This document shows, one piece after another, positions 10,301 to 17,649 of a stretch of DNA of 64,000 nt (positions within the stretch are counted from its first letter, which is position 1; each line of letters begins with the position of its first letter). The notes under the pieces are model-generated. The model was not told the DNA's origin. It was given only the letters and a program-made list of their open reading frames with translations, and did no database searches. Source of the DNA: Alkalispirochaeta americana (lineage in GTDB: Bacteria; Spirochaetota; Spirochaetia; DSM-27196; Alkalispirochaetaceae); assembly GCF_900156105.1 (NCBI RefSeq), contig NZ_FTMS01000017.1, positions 1 through 64,000 of the forward strand, in the 5' to 3' direction. The position numbers and the translations under genes are program-made.

Positions 10301-10367
10301 GTGCCAGCGATGCCTGCGGTGTGACTACGGGAAAGTAACGGTTCAGCAGGAGACTCACTATGCCTAA
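7299..10367 (+). CDS. NuoF/HydB flavoprotein fused to GltD/NfnB-like NAD(P)H module
   Basis: 1022 aa from ATG 7299 (SD AAAAGGAGG at 7284-7292). Residues 1-60: thioredoxin-like [2Fe-2S] domain (Cys11, 16, 46, 50). Residues about 110-525: NuoF core with FMN/NADH motifs (GRGGAGFPTW at 164-173) and [4Fe-4S] ligands Cys453, 456, 459 and 499. At residue 529 (HCEAGVC) the alignment with the second HydB of this window ends: the two-cluster ferredoxin tail is replaced by a GltD/NfnB-like module. That module has Cys542 and Cys546 onward, an FAD fold (GGGPAG at 638-643), an NAD(P)H fold (GGGNAAVD at 769-776, then VYRR) and a terminal CQRCLRC. Two nucleotide-binding flavin centres in one chain suggest coupling of NADH and NADPH to H2 chemistry. 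The combined function is inferred. Confidence 0.88.
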   Translation: MSDNQRSVSVCGGGGCVASGSLKLIELLQEEISREGIDCLVTLSGCMGPCARGPIIKIQPDGVLYQDVCAEDVPEIVSSHLKEGNILERLCHRRPDTGTPVPREADIDFFRHQKKIVLAQCGTVDPLSLESYQKSGGYQALQQALGELSPDRIIGILQEAGLRGRGGAGFPTWKKWRFTRDVPGEQRFVVCNADEGDPGAFMDRSILEGNPHGLIEGMAIAAYVVGASKGYIYVRAEYPVAVERLSRAINSAREAGILGDSMMESGISFDLEIRMGSGAFVCGEETALMASIEGQRGEPRPRPPFPAESGLWQAPTLLNNVETYANVPPIITNGAAWFANTGTEKSPGTKVFALAGAVVNTGLVEVPMGTTLGEIIYDIGGGITGGKSFKAAQIGGPSGGCIPREHLSVPLDYESVSKLGAIMGSGGLIVMDDDACMVDVARFFLEFVQEESCGKCVPCRVGTKRMLEILNRICEGHGMEGDIERLEFLGNQIKETSLCGLGQSAPNPVLSTIRYFREEYEQHIHQRHCEAGVCPSLVRAPCQSACPAGVDVPGFVSLVGEERYAEALRLHRERNPFAAVCARVCFHTCEEKCRRAALDSPVAIRSIKRFMVDQEVTLQHPRVIENKENEERKIAIIGGGPAGLSCGYFLARLGYRPVVFEAEQRPGGMLVQTIPAYRLPRETLAREIRMIEQLGVTIETQKALGRDFTLDGLRQEGYEALFLALGAPEGMSLGIPGEDAPGVVEANAFLREYNIRGSVPVGKNVVVVGGGNAAVDAARTALRLGAETVTIVYRRSQEQMPAYAEEISEALHEGVRLRCLAQPVSLSTGKDGTLEALRCSPMALGAFDRSGRRRPTSSGNEPFTLKTDQVIVAIGQKLNARPLLGDLEVELTDQGFLKADPSTGQTSVPWLFAGGDAASGPASVVWAIAAGERAARGMDMLFTGEDHAFWREEHSPDTAFDPDADPVEFPREAVATIPVERRRGSFDEVELPWNELVALRQCQRCLRCDYGKVTVQQETHYA

Positions 10368-12135
10368 GATCACAATCAACGCCAAGACTCTGGAGGTTCC
10401 TGCGGGAACAACGGTCCTGGAGGCATCCCTCGAAGCGGGCTACCAGATACCGACCCTGTGCCACGTGGCGGGTCGGCCAGCCCTGGGGGCGTGCCGGGTC
10501 TGCGTGGTGGAGATCGGGGGATACCCCCGGCTCCAGGCAGCCTGCTCCACTCCCATAGCAGAAGGAATGGAGATCAAAACCAACTCGCCCCAGGTCCGCG
10601 AGGCCCGGCGAACGGTGATGGAACTGCTCTTGAGCGAACACCAGGGTCTGTGTACCATTTGCGATCGTGATGAGGACTGCGAGTTGCGAAAAATCGCAGG
10701 GACCCTGGGAATTCAGGGCACACCCTATGAGGGAGCCCAGGCTCTGTTGAGCCTGGATGAATCGACGGCAGCCCTCTACCGGAACACCGGGAAGTGCATC
10801 AAGTGCCGCCGGTGTGTATCGGTATGCCACGAGGTACAAGGCGTGGGAGCACTCTTTCCCCAGGGCCGGGGCTTCGATACCCTGATCGGCCCGGCCTTTT
10901 CCAGCCCTCTGGCCGAAGTAGTTTGCGTGCAGTGCGGACAATGCGCGGCCGTCTGCCCTGTGGGAGCCATAGGGGAACGGCAACAGGTTGATGCGGTCTG
11001 GAGCGCTCTCTCGGATACCTCCAAACACGTGGTGGTCCAGACCGCCCCGGCTATCCGGGCGGCTCTGGGCGAGTGCTTTGGCTACCCTCCGGGAACGGTG
11101 GTCACAGGAAAGATGGTAGCCGCCTTGCGGCGGCTCGGCTTTGACGCGATCTTCGATACCAACTTCACCGCCGACCTTACCATCATGGAGGAAGGGTCAG
11201 AACTCCTCTCGCGGCTCAAAACGGTCCTGGTCGATCACGGAGAGGCGGCCCTCCCCCTCTTCACCAGTTGCTCCCCCGGCTGGATCAACTTTGCCGAGAC
11301 CTTCTTCCCTCAAATGCTGCCACACATCTCCTCCTGCAAATCGCCCCAGCAGATGTTCGGCGCTCTGGCAAAAACCTACTACGCCGAAAAGATCGGTGTG
11401 GACCCCAAAGACATGGTGGTGGTCTCGGTGATGCCCTGCACGGCAAAGAAGGCCGAGGCGGAACGGCCCGAGATGAGGGCTTCGGGGTACCAGGATGTCG
11501 ACCACGTTCTGACAACGCGAGAACTTGCCCTCATGATCAAAACAATCGGTCTTGATTTCAGGGGACTTCCCGATGAGTCCATGGACACCCCCTTTGGCAT
11601 ATCCACCGGCGCTGCCGATATCTTTGCCAACTCCGGGGGTGTCATGGAAGCAGCCCTGCGGGCAGCCTACGAACTCGTCACCGGGCGATCACTCCCGGGA
11701 GACAATCTCCATGTAACCCAGGTGGCGGGACTGACCGGGGTGAAAGAAGCTTCACTGGTTCTCTCGGACCTCCTCCCCGACTGGAGTTTCCTTGAAGGAG
11801 TTCAACTCAACGTGGCCGTCGCCCACGGACTGGGAAACGCCAGAAACCTGGTGGAAGGCATCATGAGGGGTGAACGGCGGTATCATTTTGTGGAGATCAT
11901 GACCTGCCCCGGTGGCTGTATCGGAGGCGGCGGACAGCCCCGAATGACCACCGACGATGTTCGCCTGGCCCGTATGGAGGCGATCTTTCGGGAAGACGAG
12001 GGGAAAGAACACCGAAAGTCCCACGAGAACCCCTACGTCCAGGCCCTCTACAAGGAGTTTCTGGGGGAACCCCTGGGGCACAAATCCCATCAGTTGCTCC
12101 ATACCAGTTATGGAGTTTCGACTCTGCGGGTTTGA
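10360..12135 (+). CDS. hydA: [FeFe]-hydrogenase catalytic subunit with TSCSPGW motif
   Basis: 591 aa, overlapping the previous gene by 8 nt. Cofactor sites in order: [2Fe-2S] (Cys34, 45, 48, 62), His-ligated [4Fe-4S] (His94, Cys98, 101, 107), two ferredoxin-type [4Fe-4S] clusters (Cys146-156 and Cys189-199), then the H-cluster domain. H-cluster motifs are TSCSPGW (302-308), MPCTAKKAE (358-366) and TCPGGCIGGGGQP (Cys516, Cys520). The H-cluster ligands are intact, but residue 305 is Ser (codon 11272-11274) where active enzymes carry the proton-relay Cys of TSCCP. The partner subunits are the NuoE- and NuoF-GltD-like proteins. Maturases HydEFG are not in the window. Activity or catalytic bias may be altered. 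Confidence 0.93.
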   Translation: MPKITINAKTLEVPAGTTVLEASLEAGYQIPTLCHVAGRPALGACRVCVVEIGGYPRLQAACSTPIAEGMEIKTNSPQVREARRTVMELLLSEHQGLCTICDRDEDCELRKIAGTLGIQGTPYEGAQALLSLDESTAALYRNTGKCIKCRRCVSVCHEVQGVGALFPQGRGFDTLIGPAFSSPLAEVVCVQCGQCAAVCPVGAIGERQQVDAVWSALSDTSKHVVVQTAPAIRAALGECFGYPPGTVVTGKMVAALRRLGFDAIFDTNFTADLTIMEEGSELLSRLKTVLVDHGEAALPLFTSCSPGWINFAETFFPQMLPHISSCKSPQQMFGALAKTYYAEKIGVDPKDMVVVSVMPCTAKKAEAERPEMRASGYQDVDHVLTTRELALMIKTIGLDFRGLPDESMDTPFGISTGAADIFANSGGVMEAALRAAYELVTGRSLPGDNLHVTQVAGLTGVKEASLVLSDLLPDWSFLEGVQLNVAVAHGLGNARNLVEGIMRGERRYHFVEIMTCPGGCIGGGGQPRMTTDDVRLARMEAIFREDEGKEHRKSHENPYVQALYKEFLGEPLGHKSHQLLHTSYGVSTLRV

Positions 12136-12165
12136 TGGAAGGCCTTCTCCGGGATAGGATGGGGC

Positions 12166-13113
12166 ATGAAAAATTTCATTACATATCTACTGGCGGCGGC
12201 CCTCGTGGCCGCCGCACCGCTTCTTCTCTCGGCTGACTCTGCCCGAGGGACAGAACAGACTGTGCGAATAGGCTCCCTGAGAGGCCCCACCTCGGTGGGC
12301 ATGGCCCCGCTTCTCCACGATCCGCACCGACTGGCACCGTATCTTGATCCTGATTTCAGGCTCTTTGGCACCCCCGATCTGCTCATCTCCCAGATTCTGG
12401 CAGGAGAGATCGATATCGCTGCGCTGCCCACCAATCTGGCTGCCAATCTTCATAACCGGGGAGCAGGAATACGGCTTCTGGCCATAAGCGGTGGCGGCGT
12501 GCTCTACGTGGTGGCAGACCGGGATATGGCCTGGGAAGATCTGCGGGGAGAAACCATCTTCACTCTGGCCCGGGGAGCCACACCGGATATTCTGTTCCAG
12601 GCGATGCTGCGCCACCAGGGGCTGGAACCGGGGAGAGACGTGCACCTGCGCTACGCTCCTGACCAGACCGAGCTGGCCCAACGGCTCATAGGCGGAAACA
12701 TTTCCAGGGCGGTTCTGCCGGAGCCCTTTGTCACACGCGTGACCACAGCCCGGCCCGAACTGCGCGTAGCTCTGGAGCTTGGCTCACACCACCCCATGAC
12801 CGCCCTGGTGGTGACAGACCGCTTCGCCACGGACCATCCCCGGGCACTGGCCCATTTTGAGAGCGCCTACCAGGAAGGGCTCCGGTGGCTCGACCAGAAC
12901 AGAGCCGAGGGAGCTGCCGCTGCGGCTGATCAACTACAGATTCCCGCACCGGTGATCGTCTCTGCCTTTGACCGCCTGAACCTGGTCTATACTCCTGCAG
13001 AGGAGGCCCGCGAGGCGGTGCTGGATTTTCTGGGGATCTTTCTTGATCATGCACCGGCCTCGGTGGGAGGAGTTCTGCCGGGAGAAGAGTTCTTCCACCG
13101 GGCCAGGAATTAG
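12166..13113 (+). CDS. ABC transporter substrate-binding protein (SsuA/NMT1-like)
   Basis: 315 aa with a signal peptide (hydrophobic residues about 5-24). The mature part resembles the SsuA/TauA/ThiY type: an RIGSLRGPTSVGMAPLL start, AGEIDIAALPTNLAANL, and a VVADRDMAWEDLRG hinge region. It starts 30 nt after hydA and could be cotranscribed with it. No permease or ATPase is adjacent. The only candidate partner is the fused permease-ATPase at 18651-20378, which belongs to the same SsuBC class. The substrate cannot be read from sequence; sulfonate, nitrate-like and thiamine-precursor ligands are all known in the family. Confidence 0.8.
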   Translation: MKNFITYLLAAALVAAAPLLLSADSARGTEQTVRIGSLRGPTSVGMAPLLHDPHRLAPYLDPDFRLFGTPDLLISQILAGEIDIAALPTNLAANLHNRGAGIRLLAISGGGVLYVVADRDMAWEDLRGETIFTLARGATPDILFQAMLRHQGLEPGRDVHLRYAPDQTELAQRLIGGNISRAVLPEPFVTRVTTARPELRVALELGSHHPMTALVVTDRFATDHPRALAHFESAYQEGLRWLDQNRAEGAAAAADQLQIPAPVIVSAFDRLNLVYTPAEEAREAVLDFLGIFLDHAPASVGGVLPGEEFFHRARN

Positions 13114-13123
13114 GAGCAACGAA

Positions 13124-13141
13124 GGCCCCTCTCCCGGGGCC
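13124..13141 (+). terminator. possible terminator after the hydrogenase/SBP operon
   Basis: A GC-rich hairpin (GGCCCC with GGGGCC, 6-nt loop) begins 11 nt after the stop of the binding-protein gene. There is no downstream T-run, so confidence is limited. Confidence 0.35.
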
Positions 13142-13186
13142 ACTCGGGCTGTGGTATTTCTGGTTCTGATTTTCCGGTCTTGATTT

Positions 13187-13215
13187 TTGCTCTGGCTGAT
13201 TTCCTCGTATATAAT
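13187..13215 (+). promoter_or_regulatory. promoter of the MotA-FliG chimera gene
   Basis: TTGCTC (13187-13192), 17-bp spacer, TATAAT (13210-13215). The -10 is perfect and the -35 moderate. This looks like a sigma-70 rather than a sigma-28 promoter, so the gene may not follow late flagellar timing. Confidence 0.55.
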
Positions 13216-13287
13216 GGAAGACGTGGCATGCTGTTTTGGGGATGATCCGGTTCGGGTCTGTTTCATCGTCTCGGGAAGGGGTCTGGT

Positions 13288-13959
13288 ATGACAAAGCGGC
13301 TCGAGCAGCTGATTGATTTTTATGTTTCCTTGTCGGAGATAGCCCGCAAGGAGGGGCTTCTCGCTCTTGAGGATCAGGTTGCCTCGTGTCCAACCAACCT
13401 CAGCCGGGTGGGTATCCAGCTGATAGCCGATGGCGTACCGGGCAGCCAGCTGGAACTCATTCTGGACAACTGCATCGCCGACGACCTGAAGCACCGGAAT
13501 GTGCAGCTCTGGGACAATCCCGCTGTGACTGTGCCGGTAAAGATCGAAAAGACGGCGCTGATGGGCATTTACAGCGGGGAGAACCCGCGGTTCCTGCGGC
13601 GGATGTTGCTGAGCCATCTGGGTGCCTGCGCTGTGCTTCAGGATTTCGGGATCGACTGCGTGAACGTGGAGCGGGAACGGTTTCTTGAGTTGCTCCACCT
13701 GAAGGACCTGTCAATACAACGAGTACTTCGTGAGTTCGACACCCGGGTTCTGGCAGAGGCTTTGAGCCACGCCGGCGATGACCTTCGGGATGCGGTAATG
13801 CGGAATCTCAGTAAAAATGCAGCAACCATGTTGCAGGAGGAGCTTGAGGGTATCTCCTGCAGTGAAGAGTGCTGTGCCCAGGCCCAGATCCGGATAGGGG
13901 AAATCATTGGGGACTTTCTGGAAAGCGGGGAACTTATCTCCGACCTTGATATGACATGA
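13288..13959 (+). CDS. soluble MotA-FliG chimera
   Basis: 223 aa, ATG with AAGGGG 7 nt upstream. Residues 15-70 match the cytoplasmic loop of the stator protein MotA between TM2 and TM3 (ARKEGLLALE, IQLIADG). Residues 85-111 match the MotA segment after TM4 (LMGIYSGENPRFLRRML). The TM3-TM4 pair is replaced by about 14 polar residues, and no TM helix remains. Residues about 132-220 match the FliG C-terminal torque domain (SIQRVLREFDTRVLAEAL, MRNLSKNAATMLQEELE). By eye, MotA Arg90/Glu98 equivalents are kept (Arg20, Glu28). FliG Lys264, Arg281 and Arg297 become Ser160, Asn177 and Glu193, while the acidic pair 288/289 is kept as Glu184/Glu185. A flagellar-motor accessory role is inferred. It is not a full FliG: the N and middle domains are absent. 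Confidence 0.78.
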   Translation: MTKRLEQLIDFYVSLSEIARKEGLLALEDQVASCPTNLSRVGIQLIADGVPGSQLELILDNCIADDLKHRNVQLWDNPAVTVPVKIEKTALMGIYSGENPRFLRRMLLSHLGACAVLQDFGIDCVNVERERFLELLHLKDLSIQRVLREFDTRVLAEALSHAGDDLRDAVMRNLSKNAATMLQEELEGISCSEECCAQAQIRIGEIIGDFLESGELISDLDMT

Positions 13960-14020
13960 GCCGGGAAACCGCTGACGCCGGTTCTTTCTGACAGGTTTTC
14001 TTGACAAGTTCCTTCTTGAC

Positions 14021-14048
14021 AAAAAAAGCCGGCCCCCTCGGGCCGGCT
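14021..14048 (-). terminator. intrinsic terminator of the second hydrogenase operon
   Basis: On the minus strand a perfect 9-bp GC-rich stem (AGCCGGCCC/GGGCCGGCT, 4-nt loop) is followed directly by seven T. It lies 24 bp beyond the hydA stop. It could also slow readthrough from the convergent MotA-FliG gene. Confidence 0.9.
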
Positions 14049-14071
14049 CACCATTGCAACTGAGATTTCTT

Positions 14072-15826
14072 CTACTTTTTGTAGAGAGGCCTCGGTGTAT
14101 AGTGCGTGTGGAGCAGCTCGTGGGCTTTCTTGCCGTTGGGCGCTCCCAGGAAGTCGTCGTAGACTTTCTTGATAAAGGGGTTATGGTGAGAGCAGCGGAA
14201 CTCGCTCTTCTCGTCATCCTTATAGATTCCGGCGATACGCTGTTCCCGGGTCTCGTCGCTGCTGGTCGCGTAGGGCTGACCACCACCGGAGATACATCCC
14301 CCGCGGCAGGCCATCACCTCGATGAAGTGGAAGGGCGGCTCCTGTCCCGCTGCCTTGGCTTCCCGCAACTGGTTCATCAGATCCCGAACGTTGGCGATTC
14401 CGTGGGCAATCGCCACCCGCAGAGTGGTGTCTCCCACCTGAACCTCAGCCGAACGAACTCCATCCATTCCCCGGACGTCCTCGAAGGTGATTCCCGCATG
14501 CTCGTTCCCGGTCACCAGATAGTGAGCGGTCCGCAGGGCTGCCTCCATGACGCCTCCCGTGGCACCAAAGATCGTACCCGCACCAGTGTAGGCACCGATC
14601 GGAGCATCGGCATCTTCGTCGGAAAGACTGTGGAAATCGATCCCGCTGGACTTGATCATCCGCGCCAGCTCCCGCGTGGTAAGAGAGACATCCACATCCT
14701 GCTCGCCCGAGGCAAACATGTTCACGTCGCGGCTGCACTCAAACTTCTTGGCGGTACAGGGCATGATCGCCGCAGAGAAGATCTCTTTCGAGGAAAGGCC
14801 CTTGCTCTCGGCATAGTAGGTCTTGGTCAGAACACCCTGCATCATCATGGGAGACTTGGCAGTGGAGAAGTGGGGGATCATGTCATCGTAGTACTTCTCC
14901 ATGTAATCAACCCAGCTGGGGCAGCAGGAGGTGATCAGGGGGATCTCGCCGTTTCCTTTGGTCAGGCGCTCCACCAGCTCGGTCCCCTCCTCCATGATGG
15001 TGAGGTCGGCGGCGAAGTTGGTGTCGAAGACGGCATCCACGCCCAGGCGCCGAAGCGCTGCGTAGATCTTGCCCGTGGTGATCTCCCCGGCAGGAAGATC
15101 GAAGGCCTCGCCCAGAGCAACACGCACAGCCGGAGCGATCTGGACCGCTACATGCTTGTCAGGATCGCGAATCGCCTCGAGGAGGCGCTTTGTCTCGTCC
15201 TTCTCGTAGATCGCTCCCACCGGACAGTGGGCGGAACACTGACCGCACTTGATGCAGGGACTCTCGTTGAGCAGGGCTCCACCAGAAGGCATCATGCGGG
15301 TCTCGTCACCGCGGTTCAGGAACTCCAGGGCCCAGACATCCTGCATCTGCTGACAGACCAGGACGCAGCGGCCACAACTGATACACTTGCGGGGATCCAG
15401 AACCAGCGACGGCGTGGATTCGTCCCGGGCGATCTCGGGGATCCGTGAATCGAAGGGGATCTCCCGGATGCCAAAGTTTGCCGCCATCGTCTGGAGCTCA
15501 CAGGTGCCGCTTCTGCCGCAGGTGAGACACTCGTTGGGATGGTTGGCAAGCATCATCTCCACGGTGGTGCGCCGCACCTCGTTGAGTTCCGGATCGTGGG
15601 TTATGTACTTTGCCCCATCCACAACCTCGGTGGCACAGGCCCGGGGAAGCTTGGGCGAACCCTCGACCTTTACAATACACAGACCACAGGCAGCCCAGGG
15701 CTCCAAATCGGGGTGGACACAGAGCGCGGGAATCTTCACTCCCACTTTTTTTGCCGCGTCAAGGATACGCGTACCCTTCGGGACCTCGACTGCAGTGCCG
15801 TTTATTTCTACTTTCACTGTACTCAC
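14072..15826 (-). CDS. hydA: [FeFe]-hydrogenase catalytic subunit HydA (canonical)
   Basis: 584 aa. N-terminal [2Fe-2S] (Cys36, 47, 50, 64), His-ligated [4Fe-4S] (His96, Cys100, 103, 109), two ferredoxin-type clusters (Cys148-158, Cys191-201), then the H-cluster domain with canonical TSCCPSW (Cys301; proton-relay Cys302), MPCTAKK (Cys357) and MACRGGCISGGGQP. It reduces protons or oxidises H2 using electrons from the HydBC partners encoded upstream. Subunit set and gene order match the trimeric NAD-linked, ferredoxin-dependent bifurcating type. It lacks the extra C-terminal [2Fe-2S] domain of the longer Thermotoga HydA. The intrinsic terminator follows. Confidence 0.95.
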   Translation of the reverse strand: MSTVKVEINGTAVEVPKGTRILDAAKKVGVKIPALCVHPDLEPWAACGLCIVKVEGSPKLPRACATEVVDGAKYITHDPELNEVRRTTVEMMLANHPNECLTCGRSGTCELQTMAANFGIREIPFDSRIPEIARDESTPSLVLDPRKCISCGRCVLVCQQMQDVWALEFLNRGDETRMMPSGGALLNESPCIKCGQCSAHCPVGAIYEKDETKRLLEAIRDPDKHVAVQIAPAVRVALGEAFDLPAGEITTGKIYAALRRLGVDAVFDTNFAADLTIMEEGTELVERLTKGNGEIPLITSCCPSWVDYMEKYYDDMIPHFSTAKSPMMMQGVLTKTYYAESKGLSSKEIFSAAIMPCTAKKFECSRDVNMFASGEQDVDVSLTTRELARMIKSSGIDFHSLSDEDADAPIGAYTGAGTIFGATGGVMEAALRTAHYLVTGNEHAGITFEDVRGMDGVRSAEVQVGDTTLRVAIAHGIANVRDLMNQLREAKAAGQEPPFHFIEVMACRGGCISGGGQPYATSSDETREQRIAGIYKDDEKSEFRCSHHNPFIKKVYDDFLGAPNGKKAHELLHTHYTPRPLYKK

Positions 15827-15847
15827 AACTGTCTCCTCTTCACCCAG

Positions 15848-17644
15848 TTATGCGATTATCACGGCGCCGAACTTGCACACTTCGTAGCACTGACCGCACT
15901 TGACACAATTCTCCTGATCGATAACGTGAACCGCTTTCCGTTCACCAGCGATACAGTTGACGGGACACTTCCGCGCACAGACCGTACAGCCAATGCACTT
16001 CTCGGCGTCGATATCGTACCGCACCAGGTCCTTACAGACCCCGGAAGGACAGCGCTTGTCGTTAATATGCGCAAGATACTCGTCGCGGAAGTACTTCAGT
16101 GTTGACACCACCGGGTTGGCCGCTGTCTGGCCAAGTCCGCAGAGGGATGCCTTCTGCATGGATACAGCGATCGCCTGGAGGCGGTCGATATCTTCCATCT
16201 CTCCCTTGCCGCTGGTAATCTTCTCCAGAATATCGAACATCTTTCGACCACCAATCCGGCAGGGTGCGCACTTTCCGCAGGACTCCTCCACGGAGAACTC
16301 CAGGTAGAACTTGGTCACATCGATGATACAGTCGTCTTCGTCCATGACGATCATACCGCCGGATCCCATCATGGAACCCAGAGCGGTGAGGTTATCGAAG
16401 TCGATCTCCGTGTCCAGATGCTCGGCTGTGATCACACCGCCCGAGGGGCCACCCGTCTGAACCGCCTTGAAGGCCTTTCCGCCGGGGATTCCGCCACCGA
16501 TGTCGTAGATTATCTCCCGCAGGGTTGTTCCCATGGGAACCTCGATGAGGCCGGAGTTGTTGATTTTCCCGGTCAGGGCAAACACTTTCGTTCCCGGCGA
16601 TGACTTCGTGCCGATCCGTGAGAACCACTCCCCGCCGCGAAGGATAATCATGGGGATGTTCGCCCAGGTCTCCACGTTGTTGATAACCGTGGGTTTTCCC
16701 CAGAGACCTTTCACCGCCGGAAAGGGCGGACGAGGCCGGGGCGTTCCCCGCTCTCCCTCGATGGAGGCAAGAAGCGCTGTCTCCTCACCACAGACAAAGG
16801 CGCCGGCACCAAGACGGATCTCGATGTCGAAATCGAAGTCGCTACCCAGGATGTTTTTTCCCAGAAGGCCGTATTCGCGGGCCTGGGCCATGGCGTGCTG
16901 GAGCCTCTTGATCGCCAGAGGATACTCGGCACGAATATAGACATACCCCACATTTGCGCCACAGGTGTATCCGGCGATCATCATCGCCTCCATGACCGAG
17001 TGCGGGTCTCCCTCGATGGTGGAGCGATCCATGTAGGCGCCGGGGTCTCCCTCGTCGGCGTTACAGACCACAAAGACCTCATCGGCCTCGTGCTTGATCG
17101 ATTTGGTGAAGTTCCACTTCATCCAGGTGGGAAACCCTGCGCCACCACGACCGCGAAGACCGGACTTCTTGAGTTCGGCGATCACGTCGTCATCGCTCAT
17201 CTCGAAGAGAACCTTCTCCAGGGCAGCGTAACCCTCACGGGCGATGTACTCGGTAATATCCTCGGGGTTGATAACACCACAGTTGCGCAACACGATCCGC
17301 ATCTGCTTCTGGTAAAAGGTGATATCGTCTTCGGTCTCCAGGTGCCGCTTCCGCTCGGAATCTTTCAGCATGAGCCGGGAAACACTTCGTCCCTTGATGA
17401 TGTGCTCATCGATAATATCGGCAGCATCTTCAGCCTTTACGTCGACGGAGAAAGACTCATCGGGAAGAATCTTGACGATAGGGCCCTTTTCGCAAAATCC
17501 GAAACAGCCGGTTTTGATGATTTGCACGTCATCCTGAACACCCCGCTCCTCGGCGATACGCTGCAGGCTGTGGAATATCTGATCGGACTTACTCGACTCA
17601 CAAGCGGTTCCACCGCAGACAAGACAATAGCTGGAATAGGCCAT
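15848..17644 (-). CDS. hydB: NuoF/HydB flavoprotein subunit of bifurcating hydrogenase
   Basis: 598 aa. N-terminal [2Fe-2S] thioredoxin-like domain (CLVCGGTACESS, KTGCFGFC), the NuoF core with the FMN motif GLRGRGGAGFPTW and [4Fe-4S] ligands ESCGKCAPC plus SLCGLG, and a C-terminal ferredoxin domain with two [4Fe-4S] motifs (CIGCTVCARKCP, CVKCGQCYEVC). This is the standard HydB layout: it binds FMN and NAD(H) and is where electron bifurcation is thought to occur. It is the direct comparator for the fused protein at 7299-10367, which shares everything up to the CP/E-GVC junction. Confidence 0.95.
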   Translation of the reverse strand: MAYSSYCLVCGGTACESSKSDQIFHSLQRIAEERGVQDDVQIIKTGCFGFCEKGPIVKILPDESFSVDVKAEDAADIIDEHIIKGRSVSRLMLKDSERKRHLETEDDITFYQKQMRIVLRNCGVINPEDITEYIAREGYAALEKVLFEMSDDDVIAELKKSGLRGRGGAGFPTWMKWNFTKSIKHEADEVFVVCNADEGDPGAYMDRSTIEGDPHSVMEAMMIAGYTCGANVGYVYIRAEYPLAIKRLQHAMAQAREYGLLGKNILGSDFDFDIEIRLGAGAFVCGEETALLASIEGERGTPRPRPPFPAVKGLWGKPTVINNVETWANIPMIILRGGEWFSRIGTKSSPGTKVFALTGKINNSGLIEVPMGTTLREIIYDIGGGIPGGKAFKAVQTGGPSGGVITAEHLDTEIDFDNLTALGSMMGSGGMIVMDEDDCIIDVTKFYLEFSVEESCGKCAPCRIGGRKMFDILEKITSGKGEMEDIDRLQAIAVSMQKASLCGLGQTAANPVVSTLKYFRDEYLAHINDKRCPSGVCKDLVRYDIDAEKCIGCTVCARKCPVNCIAGERKAVHVIDQENCVKCGQCYEVCKFGAVIIA

Positions 17645-17649
17645 CGATA

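Noticed and set aside
13288-13959. MotA-FliG chimera as a frameshifted or truncated FliG
   Set aside because: The MotA-like and FliG-like parts lie in one uninterrupted frame with its own promoter and SD, and stator charges are selectively kept.
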